Below, one piece after another: positions 22,931 to 30,594 of a stretch of DNA of 40,191 bases. Both the position numbers and the translations under genes were made by a program. The DNA is taken from assembly GCF_002086695.1 (NCBI RefSeq), contig NZ_MVIH01000026.1:1-40191 (forward strand), in the 5' to 3' direction. The notes below the pieces were generated by a model that saw only the letters and a program-made list of their open reading frames with translations, was not told the origin of the DNA and did not search any database. Source of the stretch: Mycolicibacterium rhodesiae. GTDB lineage: Bacteria > Actinomycetota > Actinomycetes > Mycobacteriales > Mycobacteriaceae. Position 1 is the first letter of the stretch, and each line of letters opens with the position of its first letter.

Positions 22931-23968
22931 ATGGTCTACGAGAACTTCGGTCAGATCGCGTATCTCGCCAGTGACATCGGTTTCAACATCGACAATCTGC
23001 GAGACGGCTTCTGGCAGTTGACCATCGACGGCTTGTCCTGGGGGGCCATCTACGCCCTGGTGGCTGTGGGATACACCCTGGTATTCGGCGTGCTGCGGCT
23101 GATTAACTTCGCGCACTCCGAAATCTTCATGTTGGGCATGTTCGGGGCCTACTTCTGCCTCGACTTGATTCTGGGGTTCACCCCGAGCGGAAATGCCTAC
23201 AGCAAAGGCGTTTTGCTGACGGTGTTGTACCTGGGCATCGCGATGCTGTTCGCCATGTTGGTATCGGGTTCGGCCGCAATGGGTTTGGAGCTGGTCGCCT
23301 ATCGGCCGCTGCGGCGACGCAACGCCAGACCGCTGACGTTCCTGATCACCGCGATCGGTATGTCGTTCGTGCTGCAGGAGTTCGTGCACTTCGTGTTGCC
23401 CAAGATCATCAAGGGCTACGGCGGCAGCAACGCCCAACAGCCGATCATCCTGGTGCAGCCCAAGACCCAGTTCGAGATCTTCGGTGCGACGGTCTCCAAC
23501 GTCACCCTGGTGATCGTCGCGGCCGCGCTCATCTTCGCGGCGCTCACCGATATCGCGATCAACCGGACCAAGTTCGGCCGTGGCATCCGCGCGGTGGCCC
23601 AGGACCCGACGACGGCGACGCTGATGGGGGTATCCCGGGAGCGGATCATCCTGACGACGTTCCTGATCGGTGGTCTACTTGCCGGTGCGGCCGCGCTGCT
23701 CTACACCCTGAAGGTGCCGCAGGGCATCATCTACTCCGGCGGATTCCTGTTGGGCATCAAGGCGTTCTCGGCGGCTGTGCTCGGCGGAATCGGCAACCTG
23801 CGCGGCGCGCTGCTCGGTGGACTGGTGCTGGGCATCATGGAGAACTACGGCCAGGCCGTGTTCGGCACGCAATGGCGCGACGTCGTCGCTTTCGTGTTGC
23901 TGGTTCTGGTGCTGCTGATCAGGCCCACCGGGATACTCGGGGAAAGCCTCGGAAAGGCGCGCGCATGA
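22931..23968 (+). CDS. livH: Branched-chain amino-acid ABC transporter permease (LivH type)
   Basis: A 345-residue inner-membrane permease with about eight helices. Diagnostic stretches are SWGAIYALVAVGYTLVFGV and RLINFAHSEIFMLGMFGAY in the first half, and RTKFGRGIRAVAQDP followed by the EAA-like coupling segment ATLMGVSRERII. AAVLGGIGNLRGALLGG near the end is typical of LivH. The ATG at 22931 follows AAGGAGG, although spacing is long (11 nt). Its stop overlaps the next start (ATGA). Confidence 0.95.
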   Translation: MVYENFGQIAYLASDIGFNIDNLRDGFWQLTIDGLSWGAIYALVAVGYTLVFGVLRLINFAHSEIFMLGMFGAYFCLDLILGFTPSGNAYSKGVLLTVLYLGIAMLFAMLVSGSAAMGLELVAYRPLRRRNARPLTFLITAIGMSFVLQEFVHFVLPKIIKGYGGSNAQQPIILVQPKTQFEIFGATVSNVTLVIVAAALIFAALTDIAINRTKFGRGIRAVAQDPTTATLMGVSRERIILTTFLIGGLLAGAAALLYTLKVPQGIIYSGGFLLGIKAFSAAVLGGIGNLRGALLGGLVLGIMENYGQAVFGTQWRDVVAFVLLVLVLLIRPTGILGESLGKARA

Positions 23969-25155
23969 GCGAGCAGACGCCAGGAAAGTGGTCGGGCCGG
24001 CTGCTGGCTCCCGGCGACGGGCTGCGCGGCTGGTGGTCGGGCCTGAGCCGGGTGCAGAAGTGGGGCTTCGGAATTCTGGGCTTCGCACTGCTGGCGCTCT
24101 CGCCACTGCATCCGCCGCCGTTCTTCGATACGCCCGGAATCAGCTTCGGCGGCACCATGGCTCAGTTCGCCATGGTCGCGATCATCGCGATCGGCCTCAA
24201 CGTCGTCGTCGGCCAGGCCGGTCTCCTGGACCTGGGGTACGTCGGCTTCTACGCCGTCGGTGCCTACACCGTCGCCCTGCTCACCAGTCCGGACAGCCCG
24301 TGGAACCAGATCAGCGGCAGCGGGGCGTTCAGCGAGAACTGGGCGTGGCTGTCGTGCGTTCCGCTCGCGATGGCCTTCACCGCACTCGCCGGCCTGATCC
24401 TGGGCATCCCGACGCTGCGGCTGCGCGGCGACTATCTGGCCATCGTCACATTGGGATTCGGCGAGATCATCCGATTGCTCGCCGACAACCTGTCCGGGGT
24501 CACCAACGGTTCGCGCGGTCTCAACGGGGTGGCGTATCCCAGGGTCGGCCAGACCGACAAGCTGCCCGACGGGGTGTTCTCCAGCGGTAACTCCACAGGC
24601 CACGCGAACTACGGCACCTGGTGGTTCTGGCTGGGATTGATCCTGATCGTCGGAATTCTGCTGCTGGTAGGCAACCTGGAACGCAGCCGGGTCGGCCGGG
24701 CCTGGGTGGCGATCCGCGAGGACGAGGACGCCGCGGAAGTCATGGGCGTCAACACGTTCCGGTTCAAACTGTGGGCGTTCGTGATCGGCGCCGCGATCGG
24801 CGGATTGTCCGGGGCGCTGTACGCGGGGCAGGTGCAATACGTCGCGCCGCCAACCTTCAACATCATCAACTCGATGCTGTTCCTGTGCGCGGTGGTCCTC
24901 GGCGGGCAGGGCAACAAGCTCGGCGTGATCTTCGGAGCGTTTGTGATCGTCTACCTGCCGAACCGGTTGCTCGGCGTCCACTTCCTGGGTATCAACCTTG
25001 GCGACCTGAAGTATCTGTTCTTCGGCCTGGCGCTGGTGGTGCTGATGATCTTCCGCCCTCAGGGGCTGTTCCCGGTTCGCCAGCAGCTTCTCGCCTACGG
25101 CAAACGCGCCCGCTACCTGTTGAGCAGCGCCGACGATTCGAAGTCGGCCGCATGA
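23965..25155 (+). CDS. livM: Branched-chain amino-acid ABC transporter permease (LivM type)
   Basis: A 396-residue second permease that pairs with LivH. It has a longer polar N-terminus (MSEQTPGKWSGRLLAPG), then about nine helices. Family motifs are GLNVVVGQAGLLDLGYVGFYAVGAY, GIPTLRLRGDYLAIVTLGF, and the coupling helix AWVAIREDEDAAEVMGVNTF. The 4-bp ATGA overlaps at both ends show translational coupling with livH and livG. Confidence 0.95.
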   Translation: MSEQTPGKWSGRLLAPGDGLRGWWSGLSRVQKWGFGILGFALLALSPLHPPPFFDTPGISFGGTMAQFAMVAIIAIGLNVVVGQAGLLDLGYVGFYAVGAYTVALLTSPDSPWNQISGSGAFSENWAWLSCVPLAMAFTALAGLILGIPTLRLRGDYLAIVTLGFGEIIRLLADNLSGVTNGSRGLNGVAYPRVGQTDKLPDGVFSSGNSTGHANYGTWWFWLGLILIVGILLLVGNLERSRVGRAWVAIREDEDAAEVMGVNTFRFKLWAFVIGAAIGGLSGALYAGQVQYVAPPTFNIINSMLFLCAVVLGGQGNKLGVIFGAFVIVYLPNRLLGVHFLGINLGDLKYLFFGLALVVLMIFRPQGLFPVRQQLLAYGKRARYLLSSADDSKSAA

Positions 25156-26021
25156 CGCATTCCGCCGGCGGTCGCACCCAAGACGATCCGGACACCCCGA
25201 TCGACGAGAGTCTGGCTGTATTCACGCGTGACACCGATGTCGCTGAGGGTGAAACCCTGCTGGAGACCAAGGATCTCACTGTGAAGTTCGGCGGCCTGAC
25301 CGCGCTGGATTCGGTCAGCTTCGAAATCAAGCGGGGCGAAATCCTCGGGCTGATCGGACCGAACGGCGCGGGCAAGACCACCTGCTTCAACGCGATCACC
25401 GGTGTGTACCGGCCGAGTTCGGGATCGGTGACCTTCGACGGCGCGCCGCTGGGCCGGATCAAGCGGCACCAGATCACCCGACGGGGGATCGCCCGCACCT
25501 TCCAGAACATCCGGCTGTGGGGCGAGATGACCGCCTTGGAGAACGTGGTGGTCGGCACCGACGCGCGGCACAAGACATCGGTCCCCGGCGCGTTGGTGCG
25601 CACACCGCGGCACCGCCACGAAGAGCGATCAGCCATCGAAAAAGCCGCTGCGCTACTGCAATTCGTGGGCATCGCGCATCGCGGCGAGGAGAAGGCCAAG
25701 AACCTGCCTTACGGCGACCAGCGTCGGCTGGAGATCGCCCGGGCACTGGCCACCGAGCCGAAACTGCTGTGCCTCGACGAGCCGGCGGCCGGCTTCAACC
25801 CGAGCGAGAAAGCCGCCTTGATCGAGTTGATTCAAGCCATCCGCGACGACGGCTACACCGTGCTGCTGATCGAGCACGACATGCGATTGGTCATGGGCGT
25901 CACCGACCGGATCGTGGTGCTGGAGTTCGGCCGCAAGATCGCCGACGGTCTGCCTGCCGAGATCCGCGACGACCCGGCCGTGATCGCCGCTTACCTGGGG
26001 GTGCCCGATGACCAGCTCTGA
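25152..26021 (+). CDS. livG: Branched-chain amino-acid ABC transporter ATPase (LivG type)
   Basis: A 289-residue ATPase with a 40-residue acidic N-terminal extension. Walker A GPNGAGKTT (69-77) and the LivG-type RTFQNIRLWGEMTALENV are present. The signature is reduced (LPYGDQRRLEIARAL), followed by Walker B LLCLDEPAAGFNPSE and switch IEHDMRLVMG. The LivG-specific insertion between Walker A and signature is present. It overlaps livM by 4 bp and livF by 14 bp. Confidence 0.95.
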   Translation: MTHSAGGRTQDDPDTPIDESLAVFTRDTDVAEGETLLETKDLTVKFGGLTALDSVSFEIKRGEILGLIGPNGAGKTTCFNAITGVYRPSSGSVTFDGAPLGRIKRHQITRRGIARTFQNIRLWGEMTALENVVVGTDARHKTSVPGALVRTPRHRHEERSAIEKAAALLQFVGIAHRGEEKAKNLPYGDQRRLEIARALATEPKLLCLDEPAAGFNPSEKAALIELIQAIRDDGYTVLLIEHDMRLVMGVTDRIVVLEFGRKIADGLPAEIRDDPAVIAAYLGVPDDQL

Positions 26022-26745
26022 GAACGCCCCGCTGCTCGAGATCCGCGACGCGGTGGTGCATTACGGCAGAATCGAAGCGCTGCACGGCGTTTCGCTTGAA
26101 GTGCGCCAGGGTGAGTTGGTGACGCTGCTGGGCTCCAACGGGGCCGGGAAGACCACGATGATGCGGGCGATCTCCGGACTGCGGCCGCTGTCGTCGGGAT
26201 CGGTGTGGTTCGAGGGCCGCGACATAAGCCGGGTCAAAGCACATCAGCGCGCCATCGACGGCCTCATCCAGGCTCCCGAAGGCCGCGGTGTCTTCCCCGG
26301 CATGACCGTTACCGAGAACCTCGAGATGGGTTGCTACGGACGCAAGTTCGACAGCAAGACCGAGCACCGTGAGCGCCTCGATTGGGTGTTCGAGACGTTC
26401 CCGAGACTCGCCGAGCGCCGCACCCAGGTCGGCGGCACACTGTCCGGCGGAGAACAGCAGATGCTGGCGATCGGGCGTGCGCTGATGGCCCGGCCACGGG
26501 TGCTGCTGCTTGATGAGCCGTCGATGGGCCTTGCGCCGATGATCATTTCGCAGATCTTCAAGATCATCTCCGAGATCAACGCGCAGGGCACCACCGTCCT
26601 GCTGGTGGAGCAGAACGCCCAGCAGGCGCTGACCCGGTCGGACCGCGCCTACATCCTGGAGACCGGGACCATTACCCGCAGCGGGGTGGCTCGAGATTTG
26701 TTGGCCGACGACAGCATTCGCGCGGCATATCTCGGGGTGGCGTGA
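26008..26745 (+). CDS. livF: Branched-chain amino-acid ABC transporter ATPase (LivF type)
   Basis: A 245-residue second ATPase, partner of LivG. Walker A GSNGAGKTT, then LIQAPEGRGVFPGMTVTENL (typical LivF), signature LSGGEQQMLAIGRAL, Walker B LLLDEPSMGLAP and switch VEQNAQQAL. The end AAYLGVA is the usual LivF C-terminus. Last gene of the operon; the next gene is on the other strand, starting at the following base. Confidence 0.96.
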   Translation: MTSSENAPLLEIRDAVVHYGRIEALHGVSLEVRQGELVTLLGSNGAGKTTMMRAISGLRPLSSGSVWFEGRDISRVKAHQRAIDGLIQAPEGRGVFPGMTVTENLEMGCYGRKFDSKTEHRERLDWVFETFPRLAERRTQVGGTLSGGEQQMLAIGRALMARPRVLLLDEPSMGLAPMIISQIFKIISEINAQGTTVLLVEQNAQQALTRSDRAYILETGTITRSGVARDLLADDSIRAAYLGVA

Positions 26746-27225
26746 TCAGTCGGAGAGCTTGGTCAGCAGCAGGTAGGCGCTGGCCAGCCCGCCGATGATG
26801 GCGATGCAGGTAGTGGGCAGCAGCGTGTAGGCAGCCCAGCGCGCCCCCGCAAGCAACAGAACGCCGGTGAGCGCGATTCCCAGCGCCGTGGTCACATTCG
26901 GATTGACGCGCTTGAGGAGCGCTCCGAGCGCAGTGTTGTCGGTGCCCTCAGCCGACCGGCCCAGCCGGATCAACAGGATCGCCGAGCCCACCGCCAGGAC
27001 GACGAGCTCGGCGCCGATCACCCGGTCCGGTTGTCCCGGAACGGCCAGCACGACTGCGACCAGGAGCAGTGTGGTGAATACGACCAGCGTCTGGGCGGCG
27101 CGGTGGCGCAGGCTGGGGGAGTCCCCGATCTGCTTGGCATGGATGGATATTGCGACGAAGAGCAGTCCGACGAGCGCGCCCCCGACGCCGCCGACCATGA
27201 CGGCGAACGTGTCCCAATCCGGCAT
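26746..27225 (-). CDS. Small four-helix membrane protein, unknown function
   Basis: A 159-residue product with about four hydrophobic helices (near residues 8-30, 45-65, 70-90 and 115-155). N-terminal MPDWDTFAVMVGGVGGALVG is a feature shared by many small actinobacterial membrane proteins. The start ATG at 27225 overlaps the methionine aminopeptidase stop by one base (TGATG), so it is translated from the same message. The stop abuts the livF stop from the opposite strand. No function assigned. Confidence 0.8.
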   Translation of the reverse strand: MPDWDTFAVMVGGVGGALVGLLFVAISIHAKQIGDSPSLRHRAAQTLVVFTTLLLVAVVLAVPGQPDRVIGAELVVLAVGSAILLIRLGRSAEGTDNTALGALLKRVNPNVTTALGIALTGVLLLAGARWAAYTLLPTTCIAIIGGLASAYLLLTKLSD

Positions 27226-27995
27226 CAGACGACGGTAGACAAGATGCGGGCGCCCTGCTCGGTGATCGCGATCGTGTGTTCGGAATGGGCCGTGTTGGAT
27301 CCGTCGGCGGCCCGCAGTGTCCAGCCGTCGGGATCGACGATCAGCTGGTTGGTTCCGCGTCCCCACCACGGCTCGAGCGCCAGCGTCAGGCCGGGTTTGA
27401 GGATCATGCCGCGGCCCTGTTTGCCTCGGTTGGGTACATGCGGGTCCTCATGCATGGTGCGGCCCAGTCCGTGTCCGCCGAAGTCGGTGTTGACGGCGTA
27501 TCCCGAGGCGGCGGCCACGTCGCCGATCGCCGCCGAGATATCGCCGAGACGCCCGCCCGGAACCGCGGCCGCGATACCGGCGTCCAGTGCGCGGCGGGTG
27601 GAGTCGACCAATGCGGTGTCCGCGGGGTTGGGGTTGTCTCCGACGATCACCGTGACCGCGGAGTCGGCCACCCACCCGTCGATCGAGACGGCGAAGTCCA
27701 GCTTGAGTAGATCGCCGTCCTGCAGTACGTAATCCCACGGAAGGCCGTGCAGTACAGCGTCATTGACCGACAGGCAGATGACATTGCGGAACGGGCCGCG
27801 GCCGAACGACGGCGAGTAGTCCCAGTAGCAGGACATCGCACCGCGCTCGTCGATCAGTGCCCTGGCGCGGTGTTCGAGTTGCATCAGGTTCACGCCCGGT
27901 TCGGCCTCGTGCGCCAGCGTCGCCAGTGTGCGCGCCACGAAGTCACCCGTGACGGCCATCTTGTCGATTTCCTTGGCGGTCTTGAGTTCGATCAT
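27225..27995 (-). CDS. map: Methionine aminopeptidase, type I
   Basis: Removes N-terminal methionine from new proteins. The 256-residue enzyme has all five metal ligands: Asp100, Asp111, His175 (GGHGLGRTMHEDP), Glu208 (LALEPWWGRG) and Glu239 (AHSEHTI), plus His83 in HGLPWD. Mycobacteria carry other map genes elsewhere, so this is likely an accessory copy. The ATG at 27995 lies about 20 nt after a probable transcription start set by TATAAA on the minus strand. It shares a compact divergent promoter with an Xre-type regulator that may control it. Confidence 0.92.
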   Translation of the reverse strand: MIELKTAKEIDKMAVTGDFVARTLATLAHEAEPGVNLMQLEHRARALIDERGAMSCYWDYSPSFGRGPFRNVICLSVNDAVLHGLPWDYVLQDGDLLKLDFAVSIDGWVADSAVTVIVGDNPNPADTALVDSTRRALDAGIAAAVPGGRLGDISAAIGDVAAASGYAVNTDFGGHGLGRTMHEDPHVPNRGKQGRGMILKPGLTLALEPWWGRGTNQLIVDPDGWTLRAADGSNTAHSEHTIAITEQGARILSTVV

Positions 27996-28015
27996 CGGAG
28001 TGCGTTCCCTTCGTC

Positions 28016-28036
28016 GGTATTTTTATACCGTATACT
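28016..28036. promoter_or_regulatory. Divergent promoter and palindromic operator between map and the Xre regulator
   Basis: GGTAT-TTTT-ATACC (28016-28029) is a perfect 5-bp inverted repeat with 4-bp centre. It is followed by GTATAC and the -10 box TATACT (28031-28036) for the regulator, 7 bp before its ATG, so that transcript is probably leaderless. The palindrome overlaps TATAAA of the map promoter on the minus strand, so a protein bound here could repress both genes. Confidence 0.6.
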
Positions 28037-28043
28037 CGGCGGC

Positions 28044-28319
28044 ATGGTGCGCGTACCGCTGAGCCCCGAGCAGATCCGAGCCGGACAACGTCTCGGCGCG
28101 TTGATCAGGACGGCGCGGGCCGGCCGGCCACCGGAGGCCATCGCCAAGGATGCGGGTATCTCCCCGGAGACACTGCGCAAAATCGAGGTCGGGCGGTTGC
28201 CCAGTCCCAGCTTCGGCACCGTTGTAAGCCTCTGTGACGCACTGGGTTTGCCGCTGCAGGATGCCGTCGAGGTCTGGCGGGGCGGCGGCGCTCAGACTAC
28301 TCGACGCGAAACCGCTTGA
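28044..28319 (+). CDS. Small Xre-family helix-turn-helix regulator
   Basis: A 91-residue single-domain DNA-binding protein. The helix-turn-helix is at about residues 15-65 (IRTARAGRPPEAIAKDAGIS, then ETLRKIEVGRLPSPSFGTVV), with the usual Xre third-helix pattern. It is divergent from map across 48 bp holding a palindrome, so autoregulation and control of map are likely inferences. The ATG at 28044 is preceded closely by TATACT. The last 23 bp overlap the DUF167 gene on the other strand. Confidence 0.88.
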   Translation: MVRVPLSPEQIRAGQRLGALIRTARAGRPPEAIAKDAGISPETLRKIEVGRLPSPSFGTVVSLCDALGLPLQDAVEVWRGGGAQTTRRETA

Positions 28320-28524
28320 CCCGAGACGTCGCGCCCGCCGTCAACGTCACCGCGCTGCGCGGTACCCCCAGGTGCTTCGCGAGCAGCCGAGCCGCGGCCT
28401 CGGTGGCCTTGCCCTCGACGGCAGGCTCCCGTACGAAGATCGTCAGCGAACCGTCCTCGGCGGTCTCGACCAGCGGCCCCTTACGGCTGCCCGGCTTGAC
28501 GGTGACGACGACGGTACGGCTCAC
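28297..28524 (-). CDS. DUF167/YggU-family protein
   Basis: A 75-residue protein with the family pattern VVVTVKPGSRKGPLVE at the start and FVREPAVEGKATEAAARLLAKHLG, then VTLTAGATSRVKRFRV at the end. The role of this widespread family is unknown. The GTG start directly follows the TAG of the thiolase gene (0 bp between), so both are probably on one message. Confidence 0.9.
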   Translation of the reverse strand: MSRTVVVTVKPGSRKGPLVETAEDGSLTIFVREPAVEGKATEAAARLLAKHLGVPRSAVTLTAGATSRVKRFRVE

Positions 28525-29724
28525 CTAGCGCGCGACGACCACCGATGAGCCGTGGCCGAACAGGCCCTGATTGGCGGTCACGCCGACCTTGGCGCCTTCG
28601 ACCTGACGGCCGGTCGCCTGACCCTTGAGCTGCCAGGTGAGTTCGCAGACCTGGGCGATCGCCTGGGCGGGGATGGCCTCGCCGAAGCTGGCCAGGCCGC
28701 CGGAGGCGTTGACCGGAATCCGGCCGCCGATCGTGGTGGCGCCGCTGCGCAGCAGCTGTTCGGCTTCGCCCTTGGCGCACAAGCCCAGATGCTCGTACCA
28801 GTCGAGTTCCAGCGCGGTGGACAGGTCATAGACCTCGGCCAGCGACAGATCCTCGGGGCCGATGCCGGCCTCGGCGTACGCGGCGTCGAGGATCTGATCC
28901 TTGAAGACGCGGTCCGGTCCCGGCACCACGGCGGTGGAATCGGTTGCGATGTCCGGCAATTCGGGCAGGTGCTGCGGGTACTGCGGACTCTGCAGACTCA
29001 CCGCGCGCACCGACGGCACGCCCTGAACCGAGCCGAGATGCTTCTCGGCGAACGCCTTGCTGGCCACGATCACCGCGGCCGCACCATCGGAGGTCGCGCA
29101 GATGTCCAGCAGCCGAAGGGGATCGGAGACGACCGGGCTGGCCAGCACGTCCTCGACGCTGGCCTCCTTGCGGTACCGGGCGTACGGGTTATTGAGGCCG
29201 TGCTGTGCGTTCTTGACCTTCACCTGCGCGAAGTCCTCGAGGGTGGCGCCATAGAGATCCATCCGGCGGCGGGCCAGCAGCGCGAAGTACACCGTGTTGG
29301 TGGCGCCGATCAGGTGGAAGCGCTGCCAGTCGGGATCGTTGCGGCGCTCGCCGCCGACCGGGGCGAAGAAGCCCTTCGGCGTGGTGTCCGCGCCGATGAC
29401 CAGCGCGACGTCGCAGAAGCCGGCCAGGATCTGCGCCCGCGCGCTCTGCAGGGCCTGCGAACCGCTGGCGCAGGCCGCATAGCTCGAGGTGACCGGGATG
29501 CCGTTCCAGCCGAGTTTCTGCGCGAACGTCGCACCCGCCACGAAGCCGGGGTAGCCGTTGCGGATGGTGTCGGCGCCGGCCACCAGTTGGATCTGGCGCC
29601 AGTCCAATCCCGCCTCGGCGAGCGCGGCACGGGCGGCGACGACACCGTACTCGGTGAAGTCGCGGCCCCATTTGCCCCACGGGTGCATGCCTGCACCGAG
29701 GATGTACACCGGTTCAGCGGTCAT
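28525..29724 (-). CDS. Thiolase-like protein / lipid-transfer family acetyl-CoA acetyltransferase (Rv1627c type)
   Basis: A 399-residue thiolase-superfamily enzyme of the SCP-x/steroid-degradation type that works with a DUF35 partner. The nucleophile region SYAACASGSQAL gives Cys85. The C-terminal VNASGGLASFGEAIPAQAIAQ and GLFGHGSSVVV correspond to the other active-site loops. The start at 29724 overlaps the DUF35 stop by 4 bp, so the two chains are made in a coupled way and probably form a complex. Candidate reactions are thiolytic or retro-aldol cleavage of acyl-CoA. Confidence 0.92.
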   Translation of the reverse strand: MTAEPVYILGAGMHPWGKWGRDFTEYGVVAARAALAEAGLDWRQIQLVAGADTIRNGYPGFVAGATFAQKLGWNGIPVTSSYAACASGSQALQSARAQILAGFCDVALVIGADTTPKGFFAPVGGERRNDPDWQRFHLIGATNTVYFALLARRRMDLYGATLEDFAQVKVKNAQHGLNNPYARYRKEASVEDVLASPVVSDPLRLLDICATSDGAAAVIVASKAFAEKHLGSVQGVPSVRAVSLQSPQYPQHLPELPDIATDSTAVVPGPDRVFKDQILDAAYAEAGIGPEDLSLAEVYDLSTALELDWYEHLGLCAKGEAEQLLRSGATTIGGRIPVNASGGLASFGEAIPAQAIAQVCELTWQLKGQATGRQVEGAKVGVTANQGLFGHGSSVVVAR

Positions 29725-30173
29725 TTCGCGATCTCCCATGCGTAGGTGACGCGCTCGGTGCCGTCGTCGTCGGTGTAGAGCGGCATGGTGGTGAGCTGCA
29801 CTTCCATCCCGACCTTCAGGTCGGCGGCCAGCGTGCCCTCGACGACCTTGCCCAGCACGATCAGACCCTCGTTTGCGAGCTCGACGGCGGCGACCGCGAA
29901 CGGTTCGAATGGGTCCGGCGAGGGGTAGGGCGGGGGCGGTGCGTAGCGGTTCTCGGTGTAACTCCAGACCGTGCCCCGGCGCGATAGCGCGACAGCTTCG
30001 AGCACGTCGCTGTCGCAGGCCGGGTTGGGGCAGTTGTTGGCCCGCGGCGGGAACACGTAGGTCCCGCACTGCGGGCACTTGGCGCCGATCAGATGCGGCA
30101 CACCGGCGTCGTCGTGGTCCCACCAACCGTCGATCGCCGGTAGTTGTGTGGGGGCGTCTGGAGAAGCTGGCAC
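29721..30173 (-). CDS. DUF35 OB-fold protein with rubredoxin-like zinc ribbon (Rv1628c type)
   Basis: A 150-residue partner of thiolase-like enzymes. A zinc ribbon is formed by Cys33, Cys36, Cys48 and Cys53 (AKCPQCG and NNCPNPAC), followed by an OB-fold (RGTVWSYTENRYAPPPP and KVGMEVQLTTMPL). Known members bind acyl-CoA and hand it to the thiolase. The GTG start at 30173 lies in a 95-bp divergent promoter region with the small protein gene to the right. Confidence 0.92.
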   Translation of the reverse strand: MPASPDAPTQLPAIDGWWDHDDAGVPHLIGAKCPQCGTYVFPPRANNCPNPACDSDVLEAVALSRRGTVWSYTENRYAPPPPYPSPDPFEPFAVAAVELANEGLIVLGKVVEGTLAADLKVGMEVQLTTMPLYTDDDGTERVTYAWEIAK

Positions 30174-30268
30174 CGGGTCATCGTATTCGATGGGGGCGGC
30201 CGAACTGAAACGTGTTCCAGTTCGGAAAGTTGGGATCGGTAGCCGACGATGCGGGGTGGACTCGTGGC

Positions 30269-30565
30269 ATGGGACTTTTCAAGAAACTCAGTGATCCCGC
30301 CCTGCTGGGCGGCCCGTCGAACAAGTCGGTCGCCGACGACGATCCGATCTGGGAGCCGATCAACGGCATCTCGTTGGGCAATTACGCCGAACTCGCCCTC
30401 GCCGCACAGAAGCGTGGAGTCACCGACGAGGCCGGCATGCTCGCCCTCGGCCAGGAGCGCGGCTGGGATCCGGCCGACACCAAGGCCGCACTCGACGGAT
30501 GGGTGCAGCGGATGGGCCAGTCGATGGCCGTCGGGCAACGATTCCGCAAGCTCCTCGGGTACTGA
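30269..30565 (+). CDS. Small soluble protein, unknown function
   Basis: A 98-residue hydrophilic protein from ATG 30269 (a GTG at 30212 would add 19 residues). It has a helical C-terminal half: EAGMLALGQERGWDPADTKAALDGWVQRMGQSMAVGQRF. No transmembrane segment or known domain. It precedes polA by 29 bp on the same strand and may share its transcript. Confidence 0.78.
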   Translation: MGLFKKLSDPALLGGPSNKSVADDDPIWEPINGISLGNYAELALAAQKRGVTDEAGMLALGQERGWDPADTKAALDGWVQRMGQSMAVGQRFRKLLGY

Positions 30566-30594
30566 GTGTCGGGGGCGGTGCATAGAGTGATGGC

